DNA of 64,000 nucleotides from CAJQQK01 sp963696075 (GCA_963696075.1 CAVOJD010000009.1:372001-436000); one strand, 5' to 3'. Positions 46,111 to 55,920 are shown, numbered from the stretch's first letter. Translations and numbers: made by a program. The notes: generated by a model from the sequence alone, not told the origin.

Positions 46111-47325
46111 CTATTGCCCGTGTGCGCCCGCCAACCGGGCCGCCACCTTGCGATGGCGGATCTCGTCGACGATGGCCCCGATCCGGTCGAGACCAGAGAG
46201 GTCAATCTGGTAGGCCCCTTCGGAGGGCCGTGGCCGGTACGGCAGATCGCGAATGGCGGCCGCCATGCGGTGGGGATCATCCGCATCGATCGGATCGAGC
46301 ATGTCCAGGAGGCCGAACTCTTCCGCGCGCCGGGCGCGGATCAGCTGCTCTTTGCGCGGTGTCGTGCGGGGCACGATCAGGGCGCGCTTGTCGAACGACA
46401 TCAACTCACAGAACGTATTGTAGCCGCCCATCGCAATGACCGCGGTCGCACGCGCCATGAGTTCCTCGAGGCGGTTGTCGAAGTCGAGGATGTGAACATC
46501 GTCAAGGCGGGCTGCGAGCTGACGGATGTGGGTTTTTTCCGCGAGCGACATGTAGGGGCCGAGGACGAGGACGAAGGGATGGCGAATGGTCGGGTCCGAC
46601 GCCTTCGCGGCGAGGGTCTGGGCCATCAGGTGGGCTGCATCGCCGCCGCCGCCTGCTGTGACGAGGATGAAGTCGGCCGGCAGATCATGGTCCCTGGGAA
46701 CGGAGTGTTCCGGCACCGTGCGCGCCAGGAAGCCGACATAGTCGATGCGCTGGCGCAACTCCACCGGCATTGGAATGGCGGCCAGCGGGTCGTAGAAGTC
46801 GCGCGAGCCGTAAACCCAGATGCGGTCGTAATAGTCATCCAGCCAGTGCAGCGCATCGGTGCGCGCCCACTCGTCGCGCACAACGGCTGGCTCGTCGAGT
46901 ACTTCCCTCAGGCCCAGGACAACTTCGCAATTCATCGCGCGCAGGCGCGGCAGGGTCGGATCGAGTTCCCCTCTCAGGCCGCGCGGTTCCTTGTCGGCGA
47001 TGAAGATGTTCGGCCGGAAGTTTATCGCCGCGCTTTCGATGATGGCGCGGCGCATCGAGAGCGTTTCGCTGAGATCGATATGATCGGAGAGTGAGGTGTA
47101 ATCACCGTTGCGCAGCTTGATGACGCTCGGGATCTTGATGAAATCAACGCGGGCCTTGAAATCGAAAGCGCCTGCAATCGATGATCCTGAAATGATCAGC
47201 ACGCTCAATTTTTTGTGCTGCTCGACCAGGGCGTGCGCAATCGCGCGGGTGCGGCGCAGATGCCCGAGGCCGAAAGTGTCATGGGAGTACATCAACACCC
47301 GGACGTGTCCGTTATGCTCGATCAT
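46111..47325 (-). CDS. Predicted glycosyltransferase, COG4671 / MurG-like
   Basis: About 404 residues starting MIEHNGHVRVLMYSHDTFGL, with GLGHLRRTRAIAHALVEQ near the N-terminus and the C-terminal nucleotide-sugar region ATAVIAMGGYNTFCELMSFD, PRTTPRKEQLIRARRAEEFG. Family members resemble MurG but their sugar donors are undefined. The ATG at 47325 has only a weak ribosome site. Upstream in-frame residues (to 47400) look non-coding. First gene of a three-gene glycosyltransferase operon ending at 43572. Confidence 0.87.
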   Translation of the reverse strand: MIEHNGHVRVLMYSHDTFGLGHLRRTRAIAHALVEQHKKLSVLIISGSSIAGAFDFKARVDFIKIPSVIKLRNGDYTSLSDHIDLSETLSMRRAIIESAAINFRPNIFIADKEPRGLRGELDPTLPRLRAMNCEVVLGLREVLDEPAVVRDEWARTDALHWLDDYYDRIWVYGSRDFYDPLAAIPMPVELRQRIDYVGFLARTVPEHSVPRDHDLPADFILVTAGGGGDAAHLMAQTLAAKASDPTIRHPFVLVLGPYMSLAEKTHIRQLAARLDDVHILDFDNRLEELMARATAVIAMGGYNTFCELMSFDKRALIVPRTTPRKEQLIRARRAEEFGLLDMLDPIDADDPHRMAAAIRDLPYRPRPSEGAYQIDLSGLDRIGAIVDEIRHRKVAARLAGAHGQ

Positions 47326-47463
47326 TGCACCATCCGGGCCATTGTCTTTCAACGAGGGGACGCCACAGAATCGTCCCGACCTCTGAGCGCACCCCACCAC
47401 ACTTTAAGTGGCGTGCGAAAGAGCAAACACCTTCACATTCTGTCACATTGGGGAGGCCGTGGC

Positions 47464-48642
47464 CTACTTGTAGGGATCTGCGGCATCACGGAGCCCGTCG
47501 CCCATGAAATTGAAGGCCAGCACCACCAGGATGACGGGAACGACCGGCAACAGCAACCAGGGGTAGATTGCAACGGCGTTGATGTTCTGCGCTTCCGTCA
47601 GCAACACGCCCCAACTTGTGATTGGCGGGCGCAGGCCGAGGCCGAGGAAGCTCAACGCGGTTTCACCCAGTATCATGGCGGGAATTGAGAGCGAGGCGGC
47701 GGCGATCAGGTGGCTCGTCACGCCGGGCACGAGGTGGCGGGCGATGACCCAGGGTGGTTTTGCGCCCATCAGTTGGGAGGCGAGCACGTAGTCTTCCTCG
47801 CGCAACGATAATAATTTCGAGCGAACCGCGCGGGCAAGACCGGTCCATTCGATCAGGCCGAGAATGACCGTGATGCATAAATAGACCGTCAGAGGTGACC
47901 AGTAGACGGGAATGATGGCAGCGATCGCGAGCCATAGCGGGATCGAGGGCAGAGACTGGAGCACCTCGATGATGCGCTGAATGATGGTGTCCCAGATGCC
48001 GCCAAGGTAGCCCGCGAGACCGCCGAAGATGACACCCAGCACGAGCGAAACGGCAACACCGATCAGGCCGATCGTGAGGGAGATGCGCGCACCATGGAGG
48101 ATGCGCGAGAGAACGTCACGACCGAGACGATCCGTTCCAAGCAGGAAAGCGTGGCCGCCTTCGGCGGGACAGAAAAGATGCGTGCGCGCTTCAAAGAGGC
48201 CCCACATGCGGTAGGACTCGCCTGAGCAAAAGAACCGCAACCGCTGCACCTTGTCCGGATTGGGCGTGTACTCGCGCCGCAGGGTCTCCATGTTGAGATG
48301 GTAGTCATAACCGAGCACGTGCGGGCCGACGAAGCGGCCCTCGTGGAACAGGCGGACGGATTGCGGCGGCGCGTAAATGTGGTCGATGTGGCGGGTCAGG
48401 TAGTTGTACGGGCTCAAGACCTCGGCGAAGGCCGCGCAGAAATACATGAACAGCAGGAACAGCGCGGAGGCGACGGCGACGCGGTGGCGTTTGAATTTCC
48501 ACCACATCAACTGCCATTGCGACGCCAGGAAGACCTTTTCCTGGGCGGGTGAGAGCTGCTCGATCTGGGCCGGATCGAAGGGCGCCGGATTGACGTAGTG
48601 GCCGAGCGGTTCGCCGGGCGCTGGCAAAGGGCGATCGCTCAT
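47464..48642 (-). CDS. Peptide-type ABC importer permease (DppC/OppC/YejE family)
   Basis: 392 residues. A long cytoplasmic N-terminus precedes the first helix (VAVASALFLLFMYFCAAFAE), then a periplasmic segment of about 110 residues with the family motif LGTDRLGRDVLSRILHGARI, five more helices, and the EAA-type loop with VLASQLMGAKPPWVIARHLV. The C-terminus is GDGLRDAADPYK. The large periplasmic insert resembles YejE more than DppC. Its start overlaps the previous permease stop (ATGA). Likely imports oligopeptides; substrate not defined by sequence. Confidence 0.93.
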   Translation of the reverse strand: MSDRPLPAPGEPLGHYVNPAPFDPAQIEQLSPAQEKVFLASQWQLMWWKFKRHRVAVASALFLLFMYFCAAFAEVLSPYNYLTRHIDHIYAPPQSVRLFHEGRFVGPHVLGYDYHLNMETLRREYTPNPDKVQRLRFFCSGESYRMWGLFEARTHLFCPAEGGHAFLLGTDRLGRDVLSRILHGARISLTIGLIGVAVSLVLGVIFGGLAGYLGGIWDTIIQRIIEVLQSLPSIPLWLAIAAIIPVYWSPLTVYLCITVILGLIEWTGLARAVRSKLLSLREEDYVLASQLMGAKPPWVIARHLVPGVTSHLIAAASLSIPAMILGETALSFLGLGLRPPITSWGVLLTEAQNINAVAIYPWLLLPVVPVILVVLAFNFMGDGLRDAADPYK

Positions 48643-49637
48643 TGGGTGCGACCTCCCGACAGGCGTATGCGGGGATCGAGAATGGCAAGCAGGATGTCGG
48701 AGATGAGGACGCCGATCACGGTCAACAGCGCCAGGAACATCAGGAACGAGCCTGCAAGGTACATGTCCTGGGACTGGAGCGCGTTGATCAACAGGGGGCC
48801 GGTCGTCTCGAGGGAGAGGACGACGGCGACAACTTCGGCGCCGGAGATGATCTGGGGCAGGATACCGCCGATGTCGGCGATGAAGAAGTTGAGCGACATG
48901 CGCAGGGGGTATTTCGTGAGGGTGCGCATCGGGCTCAGGCCCTTGGCGCGCGCCGTCGTCACATACTGCTTGCGCAATTCATCAAGCAGGTTCGCGCGCA
49001 GGGTGCGGATCATGCCGGCGGTGCCGGCCGTGCCGATCACGACCACCGGGATCCAGAGGTGCTCGAGGATGGACAAGAACTTCGCCCAGCTCATTGGCTG
49101 ATTGATAAACTCCGGCGCCATCAGGCCGCCGATGGAGGTGCCGAACCAGACGTTGGCGAGGTACATCATCACCAGCGCGAGGAGGAAATTCGGCGTGGCG
49201 ATCCCGATCAGGCCCAGAAACGTGAGGCCGTAGTCGGACCAACTGTACTGGTGCATCGCGGAATAGATGCCGATCGGGAAGGCAATCATCCAGGTGAACA
49301 GGATGGTGACGAATGAGACGAGGATCGTGAAAAACAGCCGGTCGCCGACCACCTTGTTGACCGACATTTCGTGTTCGAAGGAATAACCCAGATCGCCCTG
49401 GAGGAGGCCCGACACCCAGATGAAGTATCGTTCGACCGGATGCTTGTCGAAGCCGTATTCCTGGCGCAGGTATTTGATCTGCTCGCCGTCGGCCTTTTCG
49501 CCCTGGGCCATCAATTCTGCGACATGGCTCTCGAAGTAATCGCCCGGCGGCAGCTCGATGATCGTGAAGACGAGAACCGAAATCAGGAACAGCGTCGGGA
49601 TCATCAAAAGGACGCGGCGGACGAGATAGAACAGCAT
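48639..49637 (-). CDS. Peptide-type ABC importer permease (DppB/OppB/YejB family)
   Basis: 332 residues starting MLFYLVRRVLLMIPTLFLISV, typical of OppB-type permeases, followed by IIELPPGDYFESHVAEL and the EAA loop with YVTTARAKGLSPMRTLTKYP. Six predicted helices. The ATG at 49637 lies one base after the solute-binding protein stop, and the gene overlaps the next permease by 4 bases, so the operon is tightly coupled. Confidence 0.93.
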   Translation of the reverse strand: MLFYLVRRVLLMIPTLFLISVLVFTIIELPPGDYFESHVAELMAQGEKADGEQIKYLRQEYGFDKHPVERYFIWVSGLLQGDLGYSFEHEMSVNKVVGDRLFFTILVSFVTILFTWMIAFPIGIYSAMHQYSWSDYGLTFLGLIGIATPNFLLALVMMYLANVWFGTSIGGLMAPEFINQPMSWAKFLSILEHLWIPVVVIGTAGTAGMIRTLRANLLDELRKQYVTTARAKGLSPMRTLTKYPLRMSLNFFIADIGGILPQIISGAEVVAVVLSLETTGPLLINALQSQDMYLAGSFLMFLALLTVIGVLISDILLAILDPRIRLSGGRTQ

Positions 49638-49638
49638 G

Positions 49639-51639
49639 TCAGTTCCCCGCGCCGGATTTCTCTGAGGCGCTATCGAGACGCCGATCGCGTTCGATGTCGA
49701 ACCAGAACGTATCGGGGTTGTAGACCCCGAAATAGCCACCGGGCTCGAACGCGAAGACGCCGTCGGTTGGCACGTTGCGCAACTGGGGGGCGGTTGCGAC
49801 CGGCTGCTTGGTGGCGTTCACGATGCCAATCGTGAAGAGGTTCTCGGCATAGATTTCGAGCATCGTATGCCAGACCTTGGCCTGGACCTCCTCGCTGTCC
49901 GCCCGGCGCCAGTCACCGAGCAGATCAAGAAGACGGCGGGCCTCGGGCAGCTCCGGCGGCTTGCCCTGCTTGCCGTCGGTCTGGACCCATAGGCCCCAGT
50001 CCGGCCATTGGAGCTGGGCCTGGGAGACGGGGGCGAGAAAGTCGGGCCGGGTCGACGCATTGGGGAGGCCGTTGTTGTGGCCGGCCCAGACGGTCATGAT
50101 CGAGTTGCCCGCATAGGCGCGGGCGCGGAACAGGTCGCGCTGGGTGGGACGCGGGAACAGCGCAATGCCGACTTCGCGCCATGTGTCCTTCACCAGTTCG
50201 AGGATATCGGACTGCTCGCTGCTTTCGCCGGCGGTGTCGAGAATGATTTCGGCACGGCGGCCATCCGGCAAGAGACGAATGCCGTCAAAGTCGCGCTTGT
50301 CGAGGCCCAGTTGGTCGAGCAGGCGGCTTGCTTCTTCGGGATCATACCGGCACCAGGCGTCGGCATACTTGTCGCGATAGAGGGGGGAGCGCGGCAGGAC
50401 GGTGTCGCCGCTCGCGCGCGCAAGCCCGTAGAAGATCGCCTGATTGATCTCCTCGCGGTTGATGGCAAGGGAGAGGGCGCGGCGCATGCGCACGTCCCGG
50501 AGGAGACGGCGCCACTCGGCGTCCTTTGTCGTCAAATTGGGGACGATGGCAATGTGGGAGCCATTGGCCTTGTCCCACAGGTTGACCTTGATCTTGCCCT
50601 CGCGTTCGGCGGCTTTCAGGAAGGTGTAGTCATCGAAGCGCAGGTATCGGGCCTGGAGGTCGCTCTCGCCGCTGCCGGTCTTGGCCGCAATCAGCGAACT
50701 CGAGCCGACGGCCAGGTGGATCTCGTCGACATAGGGGAGCTGGCGACCGGCCGGGTCGACGCGGTAGTAATAGGGATTGCGCTTGAAGATATAGAGATTG
50801 GACGGCGGCGCGGTCGTGTTGAGCCAGGGGCCAAGGCGCGGCAGTTCCGGGTTCTGGAAGGTTATCGCGCGCATCATGCGCTCGTGCAGCGACTTGGCGT
50901 TGGCAACCCGGGCGGTTTCGATCCGCTTGGTCAATTCTGCTTCGCCCGCATAGCGGGGGTGGAACTGCTTGGCGTAGTGGGCGGGCATCGCCAGATCGAT
51001 CGGCAGTGTGCCCGCAACGGCTGCGAGAAATTCCGGGTTTGGCTTTTCCCAGGTGTAGCGCACGGTCAGCGGGTCGAGGACCTCGAAAACCGGCGGACGC
51101 CCGTCGACCAGCATGCTGCGCGGCAGCCCCTTCCCGATCCGCTTATCATTGTAGACGTCCTCCCAGACGTAGCGGAAATCCTCGGCCGTGAAGGGGGTGC
51201 CGTCGGACCACTTGTGGCCGGGACGGAGGTGGAAGGTGAACTGCCGCTTGCCGGTCTCGGTGTAGCGGGCCAGGATGTCGGGCACGAGTTTGTAGGTGCT
51301 GTCGTAGCCAATCAGACGCGCATAGCCGTAATAGGCGACCATGCGCAGGTCCTTGGGTTTGCCCATCAGCCATCGCATCGCGCCACCGTGACGCCCAAGC
51401 GTGCCGCCGGTCTCGCGCGGATCGATAACGCGCGGCGTCTCGGGGAGGCGCTCGGTGCGCGGCGGGAGAGTGCCATCGGCGACTTCGCGGGCGAAGAACG
51501 GCGTCTCGAGGCTTGCTGCGTCCTCTGCAAAACTGGTTCCCGGCAACGCGGTCAGCAGGGCCAAGAGGAAGAGGGCTAAGCGAGCCTGACGCCAGATCAG
51601 TGGCGTCTCCGGCCGGTCTTTCAGGCGTCGTGTGGTCAT
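49639..51639 (-). CDS. Extracellular solute-binding protein family 5 (peptide-type)
   Basis: 666 residues with a twin-arginine-free signal peptide: basic N-terminus, ALFLLALLTALPGTSFA, cleavage after SFA. SBP_bac_5 features include FHLRPGHKWSDGTPFTAEDF (near residue 140), AMPAHYAKQFHP and LDQLGLDKRDFDGIRLLPDG. It is longer than DppA (about 530), like YejA-type proteins. Periplasmic; delivers ligand to the permeases encoded next. It overlaps the ATPase gene by 4 bases. Confidence 0.93.
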   Translation of the reverse strand: MTTRRLKDRPETPLIWRQARLALFLLALLTALPGTSFAEDAASLETPFFAREVADGTLPPRTERLPETPRVIDPRETGGTLGRHGGAMRWLMGKPKDLRMVAYYGYARLIGYDSTYKLVPDILARYTETGKRQFTFHLRPGHKWSDGTPFTAEDFRYVWEDVYNDKRIGKGLPRSMLVDGRPPVFEVLDPLTVRYTWEKPNPEFLAAVAGTLPIDLAMPAHYAKQFHPRYAGEAELTKRIETARVANAKSLHERMMRAITFQNPELPRLGPWLNTTAPPSNLYIFKRNPYYYRVDPAGRQLPYVDEIHLAVGSSSLIAAKTGSGESDLQARYLRFDDYTFLKAAEREGKIKVNLWDKANGSHIAIVPNLTTKDAEWRRLLRDVRMRRALSLAINREEINQAIFYGLARASGDTVLPRSPLYRDKYADAWCRYDPEEASRLLDQLGLDKRDFDGIRLLPDGRRAEIILDTAGESSEQSDILELVKDTWREVGIALFPRPTQRDLFRARAYAGNSIMTVWAGHNNGLPNASTRPDFLAPVSQAQLQWPDWGLWVQTDGKQGKPPELPEARRLLDLLGDWRRADSEEVQAKVWHTMLEIYAENLFTIGIVNATKQPVATAPQLRNVPTDGVFAFEPGGYFGVYNPDTFWFDIERDRRLDSASEKSGAGN

Positions 51640-53597
51640 CGTGACACCAACTCCGTTGCATCCGCGTTTTGACGCGCGAGGACAAGATGGCCCTCATAGA
51701 CTTCGTGATTGATCAACTCGCCGCCGATGGCGCGGACGCCGGGCTGCGGCGGGTCGGCGCGAAACGCCTTCGGCCAGGTTGCCGGGTTCGAGGCGTCGGC
51801 TTTCTCAAGAGCCTTGAAATCGAGACGCCGGTCGAGATCGGGATACGGCACGGCGCTCAACAGGGCCCGGGTATAGGGATGGCTTGGGCGCTCGAAGAGG
51901 GATTCGCGCGGTGCGATCTCGACGATACGACCGCGGGCCATCACGGCGATACGGTCGGCCACGTAGTCGACGACGGCGAGGTTGTGGGAGATGAAGAGAT
52001 AAGCAAGGCCCATTTCCGCGCGCAGGTCATTCAGAAGGTTCAGGACCTGCGCCTGGACCGACACGTCGAGCGCGGAGACAGGTTCATCCAGGATCATCAG
52101 GTCGGGTGACAGCGCCAACGCACGTGCAATCCCGATGCGCTGGCGCTGGCCGCCGGAGAAGCTGTGCGGATAGCGGCCAAGGAAACGGGGATCGAGGCCG
52201 ACCTGCTTCATCAGATCGACGGCGCGGGCGACTTGTTCATCGCGCCCACCCTGTCCGGCGATCTGCATCGGCTCACGCAGGATGTTGAGGACGGTCATGC
52301 GCGGGGAAAGGGAGCCTGCCGGGTCCTGAAACACCATCTGGATGCGGCGGCGCAGAGGATCGCGTTCGCGCGAGGTGAGGGCCGCCAGGTCGTGGGTCGC
52401 ACCCTGTGACGTGAGGCGTATGGCGCCGGAGTCCGGTGTCAGCGCGCGCATGATCAGCTTCGACAATGTCGTCTTGCCGCAGCCGCTTTCACCGACAAGG
52501 CCGACGCATTCACCCCGGTTGACGCTGAGCGAGACGTTGTCGACGGCGCGCACCTCGTTGCTTTCCGCCGGCTTGAACCAGCCCCGCCCCTTTCTGGTCG
52601 TGAAGGACTTGGTGACATTCTCGATGCGCAGAAGGGGGCGACCGTTGCCATTGGCCTCCGGCGCGATGGCGGGGCGGCGCAAGGGTTCCGCGGGCGCTGC
52701 AGCGGGTGTGTCGCGCAGCGAGACGAGCCGCTCACCGGGCTTCATGTCAAAATGCGGCACCGCGCCCAGCAGGGCCTTCAGGTAGGGGTGGCGCGGGCGG
52801 CGCAGGATATCGTCGACGGGGCCGGCTTCCATGATTTCGCCGTGGTAGATCACGACCACCTCGTCGGCCATGTTGGCGACGACGCCGAGATCGTGCGTGA
52901 TCAGCAGCATGCCCATGCCGGTGTCACGTTGCAGGCGTTTCAGAAGCGCCAGGATCTGCGCCTGGATGGTGACGTCGAGCGCGGTCGTTGGCTCGTCTGC
53001 AATCAGGAGCGCGGGGTCGCACATCAGCGCCATGGCAATCATTGCCCGCTGGCGCAGGCCGCCCGATAATTCGAACGCATACATGTCGAAGGCGCGCGCG
53101 GGATCGGGGAAGCCGACGCGCAGGAGCATCGCTTCGGTTTGTTCGCGGGCGGTGGCGGCATCAACGGACTGGTGGATCGTCAACGCTTCGGAGACCTGAT
53201 CACCAATCGTGTGGAGCGGCGAGAGGGAATTCATCGGCTCCTGGAAGATCATCGAAATGCGCTGGCCGCGCAGTTTCCGGATGGTCGGGCCGTCGGTTGG
53301 GAGCGTCGTGATATCGAGGGGCGTCTCGAGGGCGAGATCGTGGGCTTTTGGATCGGCGAAAAGGATCCGGCCGCCGGTCACACGAGCATTGGTCGGCAAG
53401 AGACCCATTGCCGCCTGGGCTGTCACGGACTTGCCCGAGCCGCTCTCACCGACAAGGGCGACGACACGGCCGGGCGGCACGCGGAAGCTGATGTCCTTCA
53501 AGACGGGATGCGGCTGCCCACGCATTTCAAAGGCCACTTGAAGACCTTCAACACGCAAGAGATCGGTTGGCTGTGCGTTCGATGTGGCTGCGGACAT
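51636..53597 (-). CDS. Peptide-type ABC importer ATPase, two fused domains
   Basis: 653 residues with two complete ATPases, equivalent to DppD+DppF or YejF. Domain 1: GESGSGKSVTAQAAMGLL, FELSGGLRQRAMIAMAL, ALLIADEPTTALD, then LRRPRHPYLKALLGAVP. Domain 2: GESGCGKTTLSKLIMRAL, SFSGGQRQRIGIARALA, LMILDEPVSALD, then FERPSHPYTRALLSAVPYPD. All catalytic motifs intact. First gene of the four-gene operon (ATPase, binding protein, permease, permease), which is an unusual order since the binding protein usually comes first. Confidence 0.95.
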   Translation of the reverse strand: MSAATSNAQPTDLLRVEGLQVAFEMRGQPHPVLKDISFRVPPGRVVALVGESGSGKSVTAQAAMGLLPTNARVTGGRILFADPKAHDLALETPLDITTLPTDGPTIRKLRGQRISMIFQEPMNSLSPLHTIGDQVSEALTIHQSVDAATAREQTEAMLLRVGFPDPARAFDMYAFELSGGLRQRAMIAMALMCDPALLIADEPTTALDVTIQAQILALLKRLQRDTGMGMLLITHDLGVVANMADEVVVIYHGEIMEAGPVDDILRRPRHPYLKALLGAVPHFDMKPGERLVSLRDTPAAAPAEPLRRPAIAPEANGNGRPLLRIENVTKSFTTRKGRGWFKPAESNEVRAVDNVSLSVNRGECVGLVGESGCGKTTLSKLIMRALTPDSGAIRLTSQGATHDLAALTSRERDPLRRRIQMVFQDPAGSLSPRMTVLNILREPMQIAGQGGRDEQVARAVDLMKQVGLDPRFLGRYPHSFSGGQRQRIGIARALALSPDLMILDEPVSALDVSVQAQVLNLLNDLRAEMGLAYLFISHNLAVVDYVADRIAVMARGRIVEIAPRESLFERPSHPYTRALLSAVPYPDLDRRLDFKALEKADASNPATWPKAFRADPPQPGVRAIGGELINHEVYEGHLVLARQNADATELVSR

Positions 53598-53788
53598 GCG
53601 TGGCTGACTACGGGAAGCGGATTACCCTTTTACGTCAACCTACAAACAACGCCGACAATGCGCTACCGCCATTATTCAGTCGCCGCCCGAAGCCCTGCTT
53701 AATTCCGTGGCAGCGGATTGGCTTGGAGGCAGAGGATTTGCAGCCGACGGGCCGCAGTCCCCGCGCAAAAGCCCCGCGCAAACGGCGA
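53598..53788. other. Gap upstream of the importer operon
   Basis: A 191-bp non-coding stretch between the PHP phosphatase gene and the importer operon, both on the minus strand. It is more AT-rich (53620-53690) than its flanks and probably holds the importer promoter and the end of the phosphatase transcript; no precise boxes or hairpin were assigned. Confidence 0.3.
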
Positions 53789-54622
53789 TCAATTCCCCCG
53801 CAATCGTCTGAGAACACCGGCCAAGCGGCCACTTGCTCCAGGCGGGGCCACATCGTTTGCGGCGTTTGCCGCCGGTACAATCGGCTGGGGCAGCGGAGGC
53901 AATTCGCCTGGGGCCAGATCCGCCACAACGCCTTCCGGCCGGGTGCTGACGAGGTGGCGCGCTTCCTCGGCGCCCAGCAAAGCTTCAGCCGCCCGGGCGC
54001 CGGCATAGAGTTCGGGCGGCCGGCGCTTTGGATCGTGGGCATCGGATGCCAGTACATGGACATGACCATCGCAGAGCATCCGTTCGGCCCAATATTTCAC
54101 GCGCGACCCAAACCGACCCACAAGCGAACCTGCGGTCACCTGCATCCAGACGCCCTTTGCAGCCAGGCGTTGCATCAGCGGATAGTTCGTCTCGATCCAG
54201 GAGAGCCGTTCGGGATGGGTCAGGATCGGGACATAACCGTCTGACAAGAGATCCAGGAAAAGATCCTCGAGGCGCGGCGTGGCGATGTGGTGTGCCGGCT
54301 CGACAAGAACATAGCGGCTATCGGCCAACGTCAGCAGATGGCCCTCGCGAAGACGGGCGGAGAAATTCGGGGTGACATGATTGTCGGCGCCGGGGACGAG
54401 GCGCAGAGAGATTCCAGCCGCGTCGATTTCGGCTTGGAGTGCGGCTACACGCTGGCGGATGTCGGGGCCGGTGTTGTGATAAAGCCCTGGCACGATATGC
54501 GGCGTGCAGGCGACCACGCGAACGCCCTGGTCCGCAAACGCCTTCGCCATCGCGAGGGCGTCGGCGACGGTGGCGGCACCATCGTCAATACCGGGGAGCA
54601 AGTGATTGTGTAGATCGATCAT
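53789..54622 (-). CDS. PHP-fold protein-tyrosine phosphatase, CpsB/YwqE type
   Basis: 277 residues starting MIDLHNHLLPGIDDGAATVA, the CpsB/CapC PHP motif with metal His residues, followed by CTPHIVPGLYHN, VPGADNHVTPNFS, ILTHPERLSWIETN and ASDAHDPKRRPPELYAG. Mn-dependent phosphatases of this family act on BY-kinases that control capsule or exopolysaccharide assembly. The last 60 residues are Pro/Ala-rich and not part of the fold. No BY-kinase gene is in the window. The ATG at 54622 fits the family; one five codons upstream is less likely. Confidence 0.9.
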   Translation of the reverse strand: MIDLHNHLLPGIDDGAATVADALAMAKAFADQGVRVVACTPHIVPGLYHNTGPDIRQRVAALQAEIDAAGISLRLVPGADNHVTPNFSARLREGHLLTLADSRYVLVEPAHHIATPRLEDLFLDLLSDGYVPILTHPERLSWIETNYPLMQRLAAKGVWMQVTAGSLVGRFGSRVKYWAERMLCDGHVHVLASDAHDPKRRPPELYAGARAAEALLGAEEARHLVSTRPEGVVADLAPGELPPLPQPIVPAANAANDVAPPGASGRLAGVLRRLRGN

Positions 54623-55596
54623 GGCTGTCGGTCGCAATCAAATTTCTCAGACCAATACGATGGTGCGGCGCCCACCGCTTGCGCTCGACCTTTTCTGATG
54701 TGGTCAAGGACCGACCCTGTTACTAGGCCTTGCGTCAACGGGGTGGTGTGTTGTTGGGCCACCAGGTCTCAGGTGTTCGCGGACCGTTCGCGAGGACATT
54801 CGCGTTGGGATTGAGAGTTGGGGTCATGAGATGGAAATGCTTTGGGATTAAGTGAGGCGGTTCACTGGCGAGAGTGGGCACAGCGGGAAAGTGCCAACTT
54901 CGAGTGGTGCCAATGCTCCAATCTGCCCTTCCGGTCGCTTGGCTGGATGACGTGGCTTATGGATGCCAGGCGACGGGCGAGAAAGGCTGCGCTCAGCAAC
55001 TCGCGCGATCGATGCCTTGCACGAACGCGCCAATCTCAATGGGCAGGGACATGATGTCGCAGGTTACAATCGCGACCGGTTTGACTGAAACGGCGCAATC
55101 ACCCGATGGCCGGCGCACAGTCCTACGGTTCGCCTTGTGGCGTATCCATCTCGCTTCGCAAAGCATATCCTGCCACGACGATGGCGATGACCAGCAATTC
55201 CATGAGACCGCACTCCAATTTAGAGCCGAAACTGTTTCACCGTGCTGACATGCAAAAGCCACCATGAATCGGACGATCTGTCCAGGTGCGGTGCGCTCGA
55301 AACGATCCGAGCCAATCGTGGCAAGGCATGATGATCGTTCAGTCGCGGTCTGCCGATTATTAGGCTCAGTTTATCTGCAGTCGACCCAACAATGCACACT
55401 GCATCTTGAGACGAAACTGAGTAGAACCACTGCGTCCCCCACGGTGAGAGCCGTGCCTGCGTCCGGGCAACCGTCACGGCATGCGATGCAGGCAGTGGCA
55501 TCTAGCTCTCGATGGCTCTCATCGCACGGGGTTACAGAAGCGCGCATCGCGGCGGCACTGCCGTGGGCAGACTTCGGCATTGTGGCATTTCGACAA
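54623..55596. other. Gene-poor stretch, no supported gene except a possible micro-ORF
   Basis: About 970 bp with lower and uneven GC. Several open frames exist, the longest a 210-codon plus-strand frame (55264-55896) that runs antisense through the H-NS-like gene and has no recognisable motif. No tRNA, insertion sequence or CRISPR pattern was seen. Confidence 0.5.
55123..55203 (-). CDS. Possible 26-residue membrane micro-protein
   Basis: Frame MELLVIAIVVAGYALRSEMD followed by six residues and a TAG. The first 13 residues are strongly hydrophobic, and GGAG lies about 10 bases before the ATG. Nothing else supports it, and a frame of this length can arise by chance. Confidence 0.2.
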   Translation of the reverse strand: MELLVIAIVVAGYALRSEMDTPQGEP

Positions 55597-55920
55597 TCAG
55601 CTGATCAGGTAGTCTTCAAGTTTATTGCCCTTCTTGATCTCGACAACCAGCCATTTCGGCTGACGGCCGCGTCCGGCCCAAGTCTGCGTCGGCTCGCTGG
55701 GATTGCGATACTTTGGCGCAGCCTTGGCGCGTTTCTGACTGGTGCGCCGTTTGGCAATAACTTCCTGGAGATCAAAGCCCGCTTCAGCGGCGAGCTCTTT
55801 CATTTTTTCGCGAAGCGCTGCCATTTCCGCTCCTTTGCGCAGCTCGATAGCTTCTTGAACCCGGTCGTTCAGCTCAAGAAGCGCGCGATAGGATAGCTTG
55901 TCGATATTCAACCTTCTCAT
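55597..55920 (-). CDS. H-NS histone-family DNA-binding protein
   Basis: 107 residues. The N-terminal coiled coil (about 8-60, KLSYRALLELNDRVQEAIEL, MAALREKMKELAAEAGFDL) is for oligomerisation. The C-terminal DNA-binding region contains YRNPSEPTQTWAGRGRQPKW, where TWAGRGRQPKW matches the H-NS minor-groove hook. Related to HvrA-like and other alphaproteobacterial H-NS proteins, which often silence AT-rich or foreign DNA. The ATG at 55920 has AAGGA six bases upstream. It lies at the edge of the gene-poor, IS-containing region. Confidence 0.9.
   Translation of the reverse strand: MRRLNIDKLSYRALLELNDRVQEAIELRKGAEMAALREKMKELAAEAGFDLQEVIAKRRTSQKRAKAAPKYRNPSEPTQTWAGRGRQPKWLVVEIKKGNKLEDYLIS

Noticed and set aside
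50008..51579. 523-codon plus-strand open frame
   Set aside because: Fully antisense to the solute-binding protein gene, which has clear family motifs and a signal peptide.
55264..55896. 210-codon plus-strand open frame
   Set aside because: Runs antisense across the H-NS-like gene and shows no recognisable domain or good start.
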